NCBI GenBank assembly: GCA_963693085.1
Contig: OY856409.1
Span: 1,336,687,915 to 1,336,751,914 of the forward strand
Length of the DNA: 64,000 bases
Direction: 5' to 3'
DNA from: Alisma plantago-aquatica
Taxonomy: Eukaryota; Streptophyta; Magnoliopsida; Alismatales; Alismataceae
Shown: piece by piece, positions 42,078 through 53,182 of the stretch
How positions within the stretch are numbered: the first letter of the stretch is position 1
Layout of the letters: each line of letters begins with the position of its first letter
Translations under genes and position numbers: made by a program
The notes under the pieces: generated by a model
The model's database searches: none
What the model was told of the DNA's origin: nothing
Seen by the model: only the letters and a program-made list of their open reading frames with translations

Positions 42078-44847
42078 TGTCACGGAACCGGAAATCCCAG
42101 TCCCATGAACCAAACGTATACCAAAAGTGAAATGCGGAAGCGTAAAGCTTAGCACACATGAACAGATAACAAGATACAAGCACCAACATAAACTCAACAA
42201 TCAACAAGATATATATTAAGCAACATCATTATATTACACGATTTGAATTACATATTCAAGAGTCACTTTGTACAAGTCTTCTCATGTATACTATATCTGG
42301 ATCTTACAACAAGTACACCTAGCATAGCTCACCAAGCCCATCAACCTTCTAGCCATCTCTGAACCTAAAAACAACATACGAGGAATGGGTCAACACACGA
42401 GGTGTTGAGTATGGGGCCGAAAGATATACATATATATAAGCTTTGCATAATTTTGAAAAGATTTCAAGACTAAATGAACAAGAATAAACATGTTAATTGT
42501 TTAACCAATGCGAAATCATATTTTATGTCATTTCACTCCATTATACCAACAATATCAAACATGTTAAAGGCCTTTGACCAACTTCCCGTCGGAAGGGTCC
42601 GTAAGGGTGCTCAAGCTTAGCTAACCCTTTTATACAAGAGGGACCTCAAGGTAGTAACCAAGAGCCCTTTATCAACAATATTATAATGGAGTTCCATATA
42701 TATATGTGTTCAAGTTATAAAACAGACGAAGCAAACATCGAGTATGACATAGCAATACTACATGGCAATATTTGAGAAAATAGACAAACAAGCATATATT
42801 ATATGTCTTTTCAAGCAAGAAAGCGGTAGTCATATAACTAGATAAGGCCCATACCTGATTCAGAGATTCTTAACTTAACACATCCATTACCATCTAGCCA
42901 CATGCCAAACCTGATTAAGAACAAGATTACATATATGCATTAGATTATTATCATTAACCCAAATTAGATGCATTTTAGGGTTTTGGCCAAGATGGGTTCT
43001 AAGTTGCTTATTGGTTCATTATATGATATTGTATTGATCTAGAGGTCATCATAGGAGTGTGGTTCAAGTTTCATACCATTTTGATGTTCCATGCACTTTC
43101 TATGATCATATCAAGGTTTAAGGTATTTACATGCATTCTAGGGTCGAAGGACTCACAATAGAGTATCCTATATCATGATTCATCAAGTCGAGAGGTCTAA
43201 ATCTAAAAGATGATTTAGATCAGCCACAAAAGGTCATAAGAAACATATAACAAGATTATGTGGGTGTCCATTAGAAGCAAGATTAGCAATCTAGGCAAGG
43301 TTCAACATTATAGTCCAAAGTAGGCACATATGTACAATTGAGAGTAATTCTTAAACAATAGGGGTGATAAGGACCCTCCTATAGATCAAAGATGTACAAA
43401 AGATTCTGATTTCATGATTAGGAAGATAGATGATCATTAAAGGTTCAAGTTTTATCACCTTGATTCATTGAATGTACTAAACATGGATAAAGTTATCATT
43501 TTCAAGAAATCAGGGGAGTAAACATTAGAATTAGGACCTAGAACCATGCCCAAAAGGTAGGTCTCGTCGAGCTGATCAATTTGGTATATTTATTTGTCTA
43601 CTTTGACCAAGGGATTTGGGAGATATCAATTTTAGAAAATTATATGTCAACTATAGAGATATTGAGTAGCATACCATGATCATCATGTGAAGGATCCTGG
43701 CCGTTCGTCCTTGATCCCGCGGCCACTGTCCTATGTGCGGCCTGCCCTCTAGACTTGGGCCGTTTTTTTTTTCTTTCTGGGCCGCTCTCACCCGAGAACT
43801 CAGCACAGCCGGCTCGCCTCCTTCGTCCATCTTGTCTCGCACGTCTCTGTTTCCCGGGCGGGAGCAGAGCAGAGACAGGGGACGGCGCCCCGACGTCTCC
43901 GGCGGTCGGCGCCCCCAAGCCAAACCATGGCGAAGCAGGTCAACTTCCACCCTCCCAAGAAGCGTGCGCAGGTCCCGTCTCCGGCTGCCGACACCCCTCC
44001 ACATGACCCGTGTTCCATCCTGTAGGAAATAGAGGACTAACAGGGAAACATCCCCTTCTCAAACGCCGGCGGTTGGAGCACTGCCATGGCCCGGAAACTT
44101 GGTCATCACATGCGTTCTGGACAGGAGCGCGCCGTCGAGATATTGGTGTTTCCTAGGGTTCATCCTTCGCACCACTCCAAGGTGGCCAACAGGGGTAGGG
44201 TCACGCAAGTACTGTTGTTGGGGTGTCGGTTGCAGGGGGAGAGTTGGCGGCTGGGGGAGGCTAGGGAAAAGGGGTAAGGAAGCCAAGGAAGGGGAGGTTT
44301 ATAAAGAGCAAGTTAGGGTTGCGAGATATGGTCCCCTTTCCGTTACTCAACCTTGGTGGAGGCGGAGAACCCCCCCCCCCTTTCTATATCTAGCCGCCTC
44401 ACTGGTTTCCTGAAGAGGAAGGGGAGGAGGGAAAAAGGTAATTGGGCCACGGTGCTGATTTGGGCCTAAACAGGTTGCAAAACCCAAATAGAATAATACA
44501 TTAGATGGAGGCATTCAAATAGCCATATCTAATGATTTATAATCCCGATTTAGGTGATTTTTGGGCCACTAGATTTGTATTCGAGTCCTCTAGAACATGA
44601 TACACAATTTGTGTCGAGGTGAGCTTATTGAAGTAGGTTCAACATATATAATAATATGGTGACACATTGAAGTGTGGGACTTAGCTCGAAAAGGCCAATT
44701 AATGTCAAACATCTCAAATGATCATTGGTGCGACTAAATGGAAGTATAACCATACTCAACTATGTAATTGATATTCAATTGAGTATAAGTCACTTGATGA
44801 GAGAGGATTAGTACAATAGAAGAGAGAGAAAAATCGAGGTTGTCACA
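42078..44847 (-). mobile_element. solo LTR of a Ty3/gypsy element, 2.77 kb
   Basis: On the minus strand it starts TGTGACAACCTCGA and ends TTCCGGTTCCGTGACA, with TG/CA ends and perfect ATAAG 5-bp duplications. CTCTTTATAAACCTCC (about 44293-44308, complement) is the TATA box, about 540 bases from the start. GC-rich transcribed leader sequence follows (43680-44290). There is no primer site, polypurine tract or coding domain. This is what unequal recombination between two LTRs leaves behind. ORFs at 43640-44413 on both strands are compositional. Confidence 0.8.
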
Positions 44848-44852
44848 ATAAG
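44848..44852. repeat. target-site duplication, right copy (solo LTR)
   Basis: ATAAG, identical to 42073-42077. Confidence 0.8.
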
Positions 44853-46009
44853 AGTATAGGGGATTAAGTAGATTCACTTAAGTGGTATAATGGACCCTCA
44901 CCTAAGTGTACAAAGGATTAACATAGACACAACAAAAGAGAATAACAATGGGCCTGAGCCCAATAACCACCTCTATCTATGATGGTAGGACACAAATCTA
45001 TGCAAACATAATATGGGCTAGGATGGTAGGATGAGATGACGTAGTACATAAGCAGTATTATGGTGGTATGTGAGTGACTATTGAAGAAGTTGAAACTTAC
45101 AACATCAATAAACTATACAACTTAAATTAAAACTTACCACAAGTCAACAAGTTTTTAGCAATCTAAGAGTCATTAGCAATTGCTTAAATGAAATATATTT
45201 ATGGTTTATGTACCTAGTTGAAGCTAGAGAGCCATGATGGTTGTTGTCCTCCTTGTTCGCTATACATGAGTTGAATATTTCTATCAACATATTGGATCTA
45301 GTTCATTTTGTTTTATACAAGCATACGGGTGTCTTAATGTGTTCTCTCCATGCCTAACTCGTGACAAAATGTATAATCTTGGATAAACTCAAGCATTGTC
45401 CTTGGTTGTGTGCTTTTGTTGCTAGAGCCTAGAGGAGGTAAACATGTGGTTGGAGGTATGATTGCTAACGACACAACATACATCATATCTTAATGGTCAT
45501 GCTAATTTTGTGCACTATAATTACAAATTATCACATCTCAAAAATGAGACCTAGAGGGTCAGCGTAATCATATATACAACTCCCAAACCTAGTTTTTAAA
45601 TATCTTCCTCATAGAACTTTATAGAAGCGGGAAAAATAGGAGAGAGAGATATAATTAGGCTAGGAAGAGAAAAAACATAACATAGGTTGCCCTTAAAAGC
45701 CCAAGGAGTCACATAGTTAAAACATACACCGTACCCTATTTCTCAAAACATAAATGTTGTTTCTTTTGTGTTTCACCGAAACGTGGTAGAATGGGCCTTT
45801 TTATAAAAAATAAATCTCTTATTTTGTCATAACATCGATATATCTTCGAAACACCATCTAAATTTCTTGAAATGTCCTACCAAGTTAGAGGTACCTACGT
45901 CTCGGTACCTATAGTATAGGTATCAAAGTTCGAGCAAAATTTTGACAATTTTGTCAAAGTTTTGGACAATGACTAGGTTGTTAGGAATCTAATTCCCACA
46001 GTCCGGACG
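44853..46009. other. unassigned AT-rich sequence
   Basis: No coding or terminal motif recognised. It may be continuation of the gypsy relic that the solo LTR entered. Confidence 0.35.
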
Positions 46010-46190
46010 TGAGGAGTCACAAGCTTTTTAGCTTTGACTCGTCTCGCACATAATGGCAATCCACCTTAGAAGATGGGATTGTTGGTAATGTTAGTGGCAG
46101 TGTGGTTATCACAGTAGAGAGTTGTTGGAGTCCGAATAGAATTCTAAACTCGTCAGAATATACTGCACCCACTGTAGATCATGTATGAGC
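46010..46190 (-). pseudogene. copia RNase H scrap of another lineage
   Basis: The minus strand reads YCDNHTATNITNNPIF and, in a shifted frame, VDCHYVRDE. These equal the CDNKAA...[17 protein letters not shown] block of copia RNase H, with different residues from A-I. Only about 60 residues survive. Confidence 0.6.
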
Positions 46191-46239
46191 CACACACACA
46201 CAAAAGTATATATTTATGTGTGTGTGTCTACTTAGTCTT

Positions 46240-46289
<50 letters not shown>

Positions 46290-46328
46290 CTCTTTTAGAT
46301 TCTTTGACTACATAATACCTTATTGTGA
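46190..46328 (+). repeat. first copy of a local duplication (with GT, TA and GA runs)
   Basis: ACACACACAAAAGTATATAT, (TA)n, (GA)n and GACTCTTTTAGATTCTTTGA, then CTACATAATACCTTATTGTG. The same series recurs at 48915-49067. The copy continues on the far side of copia I (48868-48905). Confidence 0.85.
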
Positions 46329-46333
46329 AAAAT

Positions 46334-46515
46334 ATAGATAGCTGAATAGAATTGTATTGGATGGTTAAAAGGTTTACAGTGCATTCTCTTATATATGATA
46401 AGAGAGGAGATACAAACTGGAGATGAGCAATATGGGACTAAACCACACAAGTAAAAACATAAGTGAGGCACATGCTAGGCACATGACACCCAGTGAAACG
46501 AAACATATCTCTATA
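46334..46515 (-). repeat. 3' LTR of copia I
   Basis: About 182 bp. On the minus strand it starts TATAGAGATATGTTTCG, with TCTTATCATATATAAGAG as promoter region. Preceded by the polypurine tract CTTGAGGGGG (46516-46525, complement). Confidence 0.88.
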
Positions 46516-47457
46516 CCCCCCTCAAGTTGGAGTGTAGATGTCGAACATGCCCAGCTTGTCTACTAGAGTTTGGAAGCGAGCCTTTGGAAGAATTTTGGTT
46601 AAGATGTCCGCTACTTGTTGCTCAGGTGCTGAGATATGGAGTACAAATACGACCAGAAAGAACAATCTCGCGGACAAAGTGGCAATCGACCTTTATATGT
46701 TTTGTCCTTTCATGAAATGTCTGGTTGCTCGCAATAAAAATAGAAGTCTTGTTGTGACAAAACATCGGTATAGGACTGGAATAGGATATGTCAAACTCCT
46801 TGAGAAGACTTTAGACCCATAGAAGTCCACATACAGTGTGGGCCATGGCTCGATATTCTGCCTCTGCACTGGACCTGGCTACTACGGTCTGCTTTTTGCT
46901 TTGCCAAGTAACTAGATTGCCACCCACAAATGTGCAATTGCCAGATGTAGATTTATGATCAGATCGACTTCCTGCATAGTCAGAATCTGAAAAACCTGAG
47001 AGGTTGCTATGGCCGTGTTTATTATATAATAAGACTTTGCCTGGAGAGCTTTTGAGATAACGCAGAATGTGATACACAACGTCCCAATGAACCGTCGTAG
47101 TTTGTCAAGATACTTGCTTATGAAACCTACAACAGCAGTAAGGTCAGCTCTCGTGACAGTGAGATAAATAAGCTTGCCAACAAGTCTTCTGAATTGGTGG
47201 TGATCAACATAAGGGAGAGAGGTTTCATCGTCCCAAACCGTATTTGGGTCAAGAGGGGTGTTGGCTGGTTTACAGCCAAGCATACCAGTTTTTTGCAAAA
47301 GATCAAGGATATATTTTCGCTGGGAAAGACACAATCCTGCAGATGATCTGGACACCTCAATGCCTAAAAAATATCTCAGCTTTCCGATATCCTTGGTGAC
47401 AAAGTGTTTTTCCAAGTAAGTTTTAGTAGCCTGAATGCCCAAGGAATCACTGCCAAA
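46516..47457 (-). pseudogene. copia I RT C-terminus and RNase H
   Basis: The minus-strand frame 46912-47442 carries KLRYFLGIEVSRSSAGLCLSQRKYILDLLQKTG and GKLIYLTVTRADLTAVVGFISKYLDK. It then shifts to 46811-47077 (YHILRYLKSSPGKVLLY, DYAGSRSDHKSTSGNCTFVGGN, VARSSAEAEYRAMAHTV). RNase H words follow with stops (FCHNKTSIFIASNQTFHERT, in which Asp of CDNK is His). Confidence 0.85.
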
Positions 47458-48001
47458 TTAGATAATATCATCAACATAGACAATAAGAATGACTAGCCCG
47501 GTCACAGTTTTGTGGTAAAACACAGAATGATCTGAATGGGAACGACGAAAGCCAAAATTTACTAAGATCTGACTAAGCTTGTCGAACCAAGCATGAGGGC
47601 TTTGTTTTAGGCTGTAGATGGCCTTTCTCGGTTTACAAACTTGCGAGGAAGACTCCCCTTGAGCAACAAATCCCGGTGGTTGCTCCATGTAAACTTCTTC
47701 CTGCAAGTCTCCATACAGATGCTCATTTTTGACGTAGGAGCCAGTCTTTGTTGACAACAACAGAAATGAGAATTCTAACATAACTTAATCTTGCTACAGG
47801 AGAAAAAGTTTCAAAGTAGTCCGCACCATAAGTTTGTGTGTAACCCTTTGCCACAAGACAAGCTTCCAGTCGCTCAATCGTATCGTCTGGTTCATTTTTA
47901 ATGGTGAAGACCCAGCGGCATCCAACAGTAGAGCAGGAAGCAGGATGATCCACAAGCTCCCACGTCTTGCGATCAGAGAGTGCTTGCATTTCATGTTCCA
48001 T
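47458..48001 (-). pseudogene. copia I reverse transcriptase core
   Basis: Two overlapping frames: MQALSDRKTWELVDHPASC, VGCRWVFTIKNEPDDTIE and [16 protein letters not shown] (47723-48001), then a frameshift, a short local change, and [38 protein letters not shown] and VILIVYVDDII (47458-47781). The YVDD motif is intact at 47467-47478. A stop follows YVDDII. Confidence 0.87.
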
Positions 48002-48847
48002 AGCTTGTTTCCATGCAGGAATGAGAAGAGTTTCTACAGCAGTTTTCAGAATAGAGGCAACAGAGATAGTAGAAGTGAAGCACGCAAACTGTCATTCAGA
48101 TTAGAAGATGAGCAGAAGTGACTAATAGGATGCTTCGTGCAGTAATGAACACCCTTGCGCTGACTGATATATAGGTGTAAGTCAGAAGTTACCTCAGTGG
48201 TTGTATGATCATCTGCAGAGGGAGGAATTGATTGTGGAGGGGCCATGGAGGGAGTACTTATCTTGTTTCTTCACTTGTAAACTTGCAGAGGTCGGGCTTC
48301 AGGTGGCAGCTCAGAAGAGGGCACAATCTCAACAACATCAGGCAACGCCGTGGGTACCAACATATCACAGGAGAGTGATGCTCCGTCATCCGAGTAATAT
48401 AGCATATGCTCAAAAAATACTACATCAACGCTCACAAACCATTGCTTCAGAATATGTTTAAAACAACGATATCCTTTCTGGGTTCTAAAATATCCCAAAA
48501 AGATACACTTGGTGGAGCGAGGATCAAGTTTTGTTAACCCCGGGCGTAGGTTTTTGATAAAATAGGTACACCCAAATATGCGGGGAGGGATCGGGAAAAA
48601 GAATGGTGTAAAGAATTTGATTGTGTAAAACAGAAGATGGCATGCGATTGATAAGATAGCACGCCGTAGAGATAGCCTCAGGCCAGAATCGTTGAGGAAC
48701 TTCATAATGAAGGAGTATAGTGCGAGTAACCTCTAACAAGTGGCGGTTTTTTCTTTCAGCAACTCCATTTTGTTGTGGAGTGTAGGGGCAGGTAGTTTGG
48801 TGTAGAGTGTCATGGACAGAACATAAAGATGTCACCGATTTTTTTAT
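48002..48847 (-). pseudogene. copia I integrase C-terminal half
   Basis: The catalytic Glu motif is present ([20 protein letters not shown], about 48720-48790). [41 protein letters not shown] and LGYFRTQKGYRCF follow with one frameshift near 48600. Both catalytic Asp regions and the zinc domain are deleted; sequence begins at KSVTSLCSV next to the LTR stub. Confidence 0.87.
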
Positions 48848-48867
48848 AAACATATCTCTATAAAAAT

Positions 48868-48968
48868 AAAGTTGAAAACTGAAGAAACTATATTTAGGTA
48901 TAAACCCCCCCCCCCCCACACACACACAAACACACAAAAGTATATATATGTGTGTGTGTCTATTTAGT

Positions 48969-49028
<60 letters not shown>

Positions 49029-49108
49029 CTCTTTCAGATTCTTTGACTACATAATACCTTATTATGAACAATAAAGTTGAAAAGTGAAGAAACTATATTT
49101 AGGTATAA
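48868..49108 (+). repeat. remainder of first copy and full second copy of the local duplication
   Basis: AAAGTTGAAAACTGAAGAAA and CTATATTTAGGTATAAA at 48868-48905 repeat at 49073-49108 with one change. Between them lies the second copy of the CA/GT, TA and GA runs (48915-49030). Confidence 0.85.
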
Positions 49109-49289
49109 AAACCTTCTTCTAAAGGAAATCAAGGATGTAAGTAAAGAAAGACTGATATCAAAAAGTGAAGGCAAACTGCTTGAAATCAAACGGAAAGAGG
49201 CAAAGGGTATATCAATGTTTGTTGAGAAGTATTTTGTTCCAACCTCAAGTGATCTATCTTTAATCTTGGATGCCTACTTCGGCGGATGA
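49077..49289 (+). CDS. unrecognised 70-codon open frame, possible exon piece
   Basis: The open frame includes ISKSEGKLLEIKRKEAKGIS and MFVEKYFVPTSSDLSLILDA, a charged helical stretch followed by a more hydrophobic end. Codon use and amino-acid mix look more like host protein than like transposon debris. No family is recognised. The first codons come from the duplicated repeat and are unlikely to belong. It could be an exon fragment of a decayed or split host gene; I would not assert that it is translated. Confidence 0.25.
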   Translation: MKSEETIFRYKNLLLKEIKDVSKERLISKSEGKLLEIKRKEAKGISMFVEKYFVPTSSDLSLILDAYFGG

Positions 49290-49867
49290 TGAACTGGGCA
49301 ACTAGGGAACTTAATGATCGGGCAAAGTCAGGATTTAAAACCTAGGTTGGTTTTTTTTAGTCATAGAGGTATTTAGACAGTCCTTGGATAACACCATTTC
49401 CAAACAGGCCAGGTCGAAAAAGAGAGTATGTGGGAGCCTTGGGACTCCTTTGGGATGTCATGTGTTCAGCAACCTTGTCAATTCCTTGTCCACCACAGCT
49501 TAATAGGACCATGTGAGCAGTTTAGAATCATCTGCTCTCGTTGAATACAATATTTACAACTTTTCAACTTATTTGTGACCCTCATCTGAATTGGCAGTAT
49601 TTTAGGGTTAGTGTACTGCTTTGTCACTGTTAGTACTTAATTAGGTTGGTTCTTTCTATTTCCTTTTCATGAATTGCACACACTGTGCACAACTAATTAT
49701 AATTAGGGGTGAAACATAGGCCATATGGCCGTACAACTGGATTGTTGGGAATTTTATGTTGAATTCTGATGTCATTAATACCCGGTTTGTTTGTAAATTT
49801 TTCTTTCATATTTGACTATTTACTTCTCTTCTGAGGATGAATTTGAATGTACAACAAATTCTTTGAC
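49290..49867. other. unassigned, intron-like sequence
   Basis: T-rich, no ORF, no repeat recognised. It lies between two exon-like pieces. Confidence 0.35.
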
Positions 49868-50410
49868 AGGCTGTTGAATTGTCAACATATAAACAAGATG
49901 AGTTTATCAATACTTCTGATGTGCTTGAGAATTCAATAAACTGGCATAACCTTTTCTTCTTATGTTTTTTACAATATACCCTACGGAATTATGATCTATC
50001 TAGCATCCTTGGATGTAACATAATCCTTGAATGTTTAACTTTTGATGTGTATGTTGCAGATGGAGTCGTGATAAACATGGTTGTCGGTGGTGAAGTTGTG
50101 ACCCTTAAAGCAATTGAGGAGAGCTGCGGTTTTCTTATTGCTGAAATGCCTATAAATGTAAGTTCAGTATTGTTTGCTGCATATAGAACTGGTACACTAA
50201 CACTTAAGAGTTTCTTGTGACAGATGTCAGAAATCTTATGATGCTTTTGTGGAGCTCGAAGTGAAAACGTGAACATGGTTTAAGAGAGTTACAATATGGA
50301 AAGTCATCATCTAGTTCTTTGTGTGAAATTAAACCCTGGTTTTTTCTGCAAACAGGAACGGGCAACAATTGCACATGTAATGCCTTTGTCCAATCTTTTT
50401 GACATCTAGT
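49868..50410 (+). pseudogene. exon-like pieces of an unidentified host gene
   Basis: TTGACAG at 49862-49868 precedes AVELSTYKQDEFINTSDVLE. TTGCAG (50054-50059) precedes a 98-base piece encoding GVVINMVVGGEVVTLKAIEE and SCGFLIAEMPIN, ending at AAT followed by GTAAGT at 50158. CAAACAG (50349-50355) precedes ERATIAHVMPLSNLFDI and a stop. The last two pieces join in phase. The sequence has the look of plant exons with splice sites, but I do not recognise the protein. The phase from the first to the second piece does not fit a simple GT donor, so decay or misreading is possible. Confidence 0.35.
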
Positions 50411-50885
50411 GATCTCTCTTATAGAGTGATTGGCAAGTGTTACTGTATATATAGGCATGTCTACTAAACTAACAGGACAGTTGCCTTTCGACCAGGACAC
50501 TTGCAGATATATCTTTTTTCTCGATTGTTTATTTAATTGAAGAAAACCTGCTTAATGGTGGCAGAACAGGAGTCAGTCATCAAGAGGAGGATGTCCCACA
50601 TCTCGTCGTTTTAGAGGGAATGGTTAATCTAGTGGAACTCTGGAAGTGGCTGTGGTAGTCAATCTCCTGACAGAGTTGCCTTGGTCTCGACTCGTAGGTA
50701 GCGTAGAAATGTTACTTTTAAAGTTATCAAATCTCTTTTAGTCAGACCGCATCATGTGTCACATCGATTTGTTGCTCAGCGTCCAGCTTTTCCTGTTACT
50801 TGTATTGCTTTTTTGTCAACTAAATCTACATTACCGTATTTATTTAGACCCGTATATCAAAGGAAAATGTGTATGTGATGTGCTT
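50411..50885 (+). other. possible terminal exon and 3' flank of the same gene
   Basis: After GGTGGCAG at about 50559-50566 the frame NRSQSSRGGCPTSRRFRGNG reaches a stop. This Ser/Arg/Gly-rich tail would suit a last exon. Weak evidence. Confidence 0.2.
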
Positions 50886-52335
50886 TGCAGGGGGGCGCTC
50901 GTTTCACGCGCCCCTGTGACCGGTTTCCCAGCGTACGGGACCCGGGGTGGGTGGTTTTAGGCGGATGAATAGTTTTAGGGGGTGAGTTGGTACGGGGTAG
51001 GTAAACGGGACAACCGGAGTGATTTGATAGGTTGTAGAGAGCGATTAAGAGAGAAATTAAAAAAAAATGTGTATAACTTTTGATCCATAATGAATTTTTT
51101 GACGTAATAAAAACCGTTCGATTTGTTATAAAAAAAATATGTTCCTGCAAAGTCAATATTAACATATTTTTGCTAAAATAATACACATGTATATTAAGAG
51201 GAAACAGAAAGCAAAATTTATTGTGTATAACTTTTGATCTATAGTAAATTTTTTGAGGAAATAAAAATTGTTGGATTTGTTATAAAAATTACATTTTAAC
51301 AAAACTAATATTATCATATTTTTAAAAATATATATACATCGGTATGAGGAGGGAAGTAAAAGAAGTGAGAAAACAAATGAAAAAATACGTGAAAAGTAAA
51401 AAGAGGAAGGAAGTAAAGATAGGAGAGGAAAGAAATGAGAAGGGAAGTAGTGGGCACATTTAGTGATGTAGTAAACCATTCAAGCAATAATGGCCGCATT
51501 GAGGGCTGTAGTAGGTGTATTCAAGCAAACATGGGTGCATTGAGGACACTAATGTGCGCATGAGGGTAATGGGCACATTCTAGACAATAGTGGCCGCATT
51601 TAAGCATGTGTGTGTATTCAAGCAAAAATGGGTGCATTCAAGTAATATTGGGGCATTAAAGTAGTGTGTGTATTCAAGCAATAGTGGGTGCATTCAGCAC
51701 AATAATATGTGTATTCATGCAAAATTGGGCGCATTGAGGTTGTAGTAGGCACAAGCAAAAGTAGGCGCATTCAAGCCAATAATAGGTGCATTGAGGTTGT
51801 AATAGGCGCATTCAAGCAAAAGTAGGCGCATTAATGGCAATAATGAGTGCATTAACGTAAAAGTGGGCATATTGAACTGTAGTGGGTGCAATCAAGCAAA
51901 AGTGTGTGCAATTGAAGCAGTGGTGGATACATTCAAATAAAAGTGGGTGTATTGACGTAATAGTGGGTGCAGTGAAGTAAATAGTATGCATATTCAATAA
52001 AAAAAATACGTGTATTGAGGTCTATAGTGGTCGCATTCAAATAAAATTTTATTACTTTCCTCCTCTTCTTAATTTACATTCTTCCTTACTTTTCTCTTTT
52101 CCTTTTCATATACGTCTATTTTATCTTTTTTTATATTTCTTTTTTACTTCCCTCCTTTCTCCTTTTATTCTCTCCATATTTTCCTCTTCCTTTTTTCCTT
52201 TAAAAATATGTCAATATTACTCTTGTTGGAATGTACTTTTCATAAGGATTGTAACGCATTTTATTTCCGTTTGATTTAAAAGTTATAAGTAAAAAAAAAT
52301 CTGACACGTTGGCAGGTGGCAAGTGCAAGGTGGCA
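50886..52335. mobile_element. long inverted-repeat element enclosing a minisatellite
   Basis: The outer left edge (CAGGGGGGCGCTCGTTTCAC) and the inverted right edge (GATGTGCGTTTTGACGTGCT) are alike in the GCGTTTKACG core. Inner left words TATAACTTTTGAT, AATATTAACATATTTTT and a purine-rich arm (51340-51447) have inverted counterparts on the right (52045-52290: pyrimidine arm, ATATGTCAATATTACTC, AAAAGTTATAAG). The left arm is partly duplicated (51062-51190 and 51215-51340). There is no ORF of a transposase. A Mutator-like non-autonomous element or foldback element is likely; no target duplication was established. Confidence 0.55.
51447..52045 (+). repeat. degenerate minisatellite, about 20-bp unit, some 28 copies
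   Basis: The unit is approximately GTGGGTGCATTCAAGCAAAA, with variants GTAGGCGCATTCAAGC, GTGGCCGCATTTAAGC, GTGTGTGTATTCAAGC and GTGGGTGCATTGAGG. Units follow each other directly, with some insertions, across 600 bases between purine-rich and pyrimidine-rich arms. Variation between units is high, so there is no sign of recent homogenisation. Confidence 0.85.
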
Positions 52336-53166
52336 TAGGACTGATAGGTGGGCCGTGGGGTGGTTTTCCCAGCACGTCAAAACGCACATCAGTACGAGTA
52401 AGCATCAGGAAAATTTAACTCTATATCAAACCCATACTGCTGTCTTCTATTGGTATTTAAGGGACAGCTTCAAATCATCTTGGCTGCAACCAAATGATTC
52501 TGATTTAACTTACCAATTCTCGATAAGGCTGCTTGAAGATTAACTCACATAATTTCATATCCAATTTGCTTTTGTTGCCGATATAAGCGGTTCATCAAGT
52601 AAGAGCCATTGGTATGGGTACTATATCTAAGATTCAGCTTCAACGTGGTTCTCAGAAATATATTTGCTCTGTCGCATCGAGTTCAAATATTTATTTAGCT
52701 TTGCTCCATTTTAAGTTGGGTAAACATAAAGGTAACAAAGGAAATAAGTGGGGAGAGTGTTGGTACCCAGGGTAACGAATTTTTCTTTTAGGTTTTGTAC
52801 TGAATGTCATTGTTGCGAATCTGCCACCGTCTGCTGGTGTCCTCAAAAACTTATCGTCTATCACCACCACCCTAAGCTTCATATCGTACTTCCTTAAAAA
52901 AATTCATTTCATACTACGTAAGGTTTGGTTATACGGGTCCATCTTTTTTTTTTTTCATTTAGTTATGCTTCATGTTTTCATTACGATCTCAACGTCTAAA
53001 TTTCTCTTTATAATGTCTTACTTCTTCGTCCTTTATCTATACTTGAGGAATATCATTACTTTGATTCGGTACATTTTTTTATTTGTGTTGCACATGTTAT
53101 TACTATTTGAGGTAATCCATGAGTAACTTGTCTTCAATGATTTCACATTCACGTTGTTACTTAATT
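52336..53166. other. unassigned sequence
   Basis: T-rich, no coding or repeat signature that I can name. Confidence 0.35.
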
Positions 53167-53182
53167 AGTTATTATGTGAGAA
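53167..53182. repeat. target-site duplication, left copy (SINE)
   Basis: AGTTATTATGTGAGAA, identical to 53347-53362. Confidence 0.85.

Larger units (their letters stand above)
46334..48862 (-). mobile_element. copia I: Ty1/copia with 5' half deleted
   Basis: The 3' LTR is at left (46334-46515), followed by RNase H, RT and the integrase C-terminal part up to 48837. Then come the first 15 bases of the 5' LTR (48848-48862, complement TATAGAGATATGTTT). Target duplications AAAAT (46329-46333 and 48863-48867) are intact. Hence the element was once complete and lost most of its 5' LTR, leader, gag, protease and integrase N-terminal half in one deletion. Family as copia E. Confidence 0.9.

Noticed and set aside
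43640..44413. Cluster of arginine/proline-rich ORFs on both strands as a GC-rich gene
   Set aside because: Lies inside a solo LTR with perfect target duplications; GC-rich LTR leaders give such frames.
51447..52045. CRISPR-like array of short repeats
   Set aside because: Units are contiguous and degenerate, without unique spacers, in a plant nuclear context.
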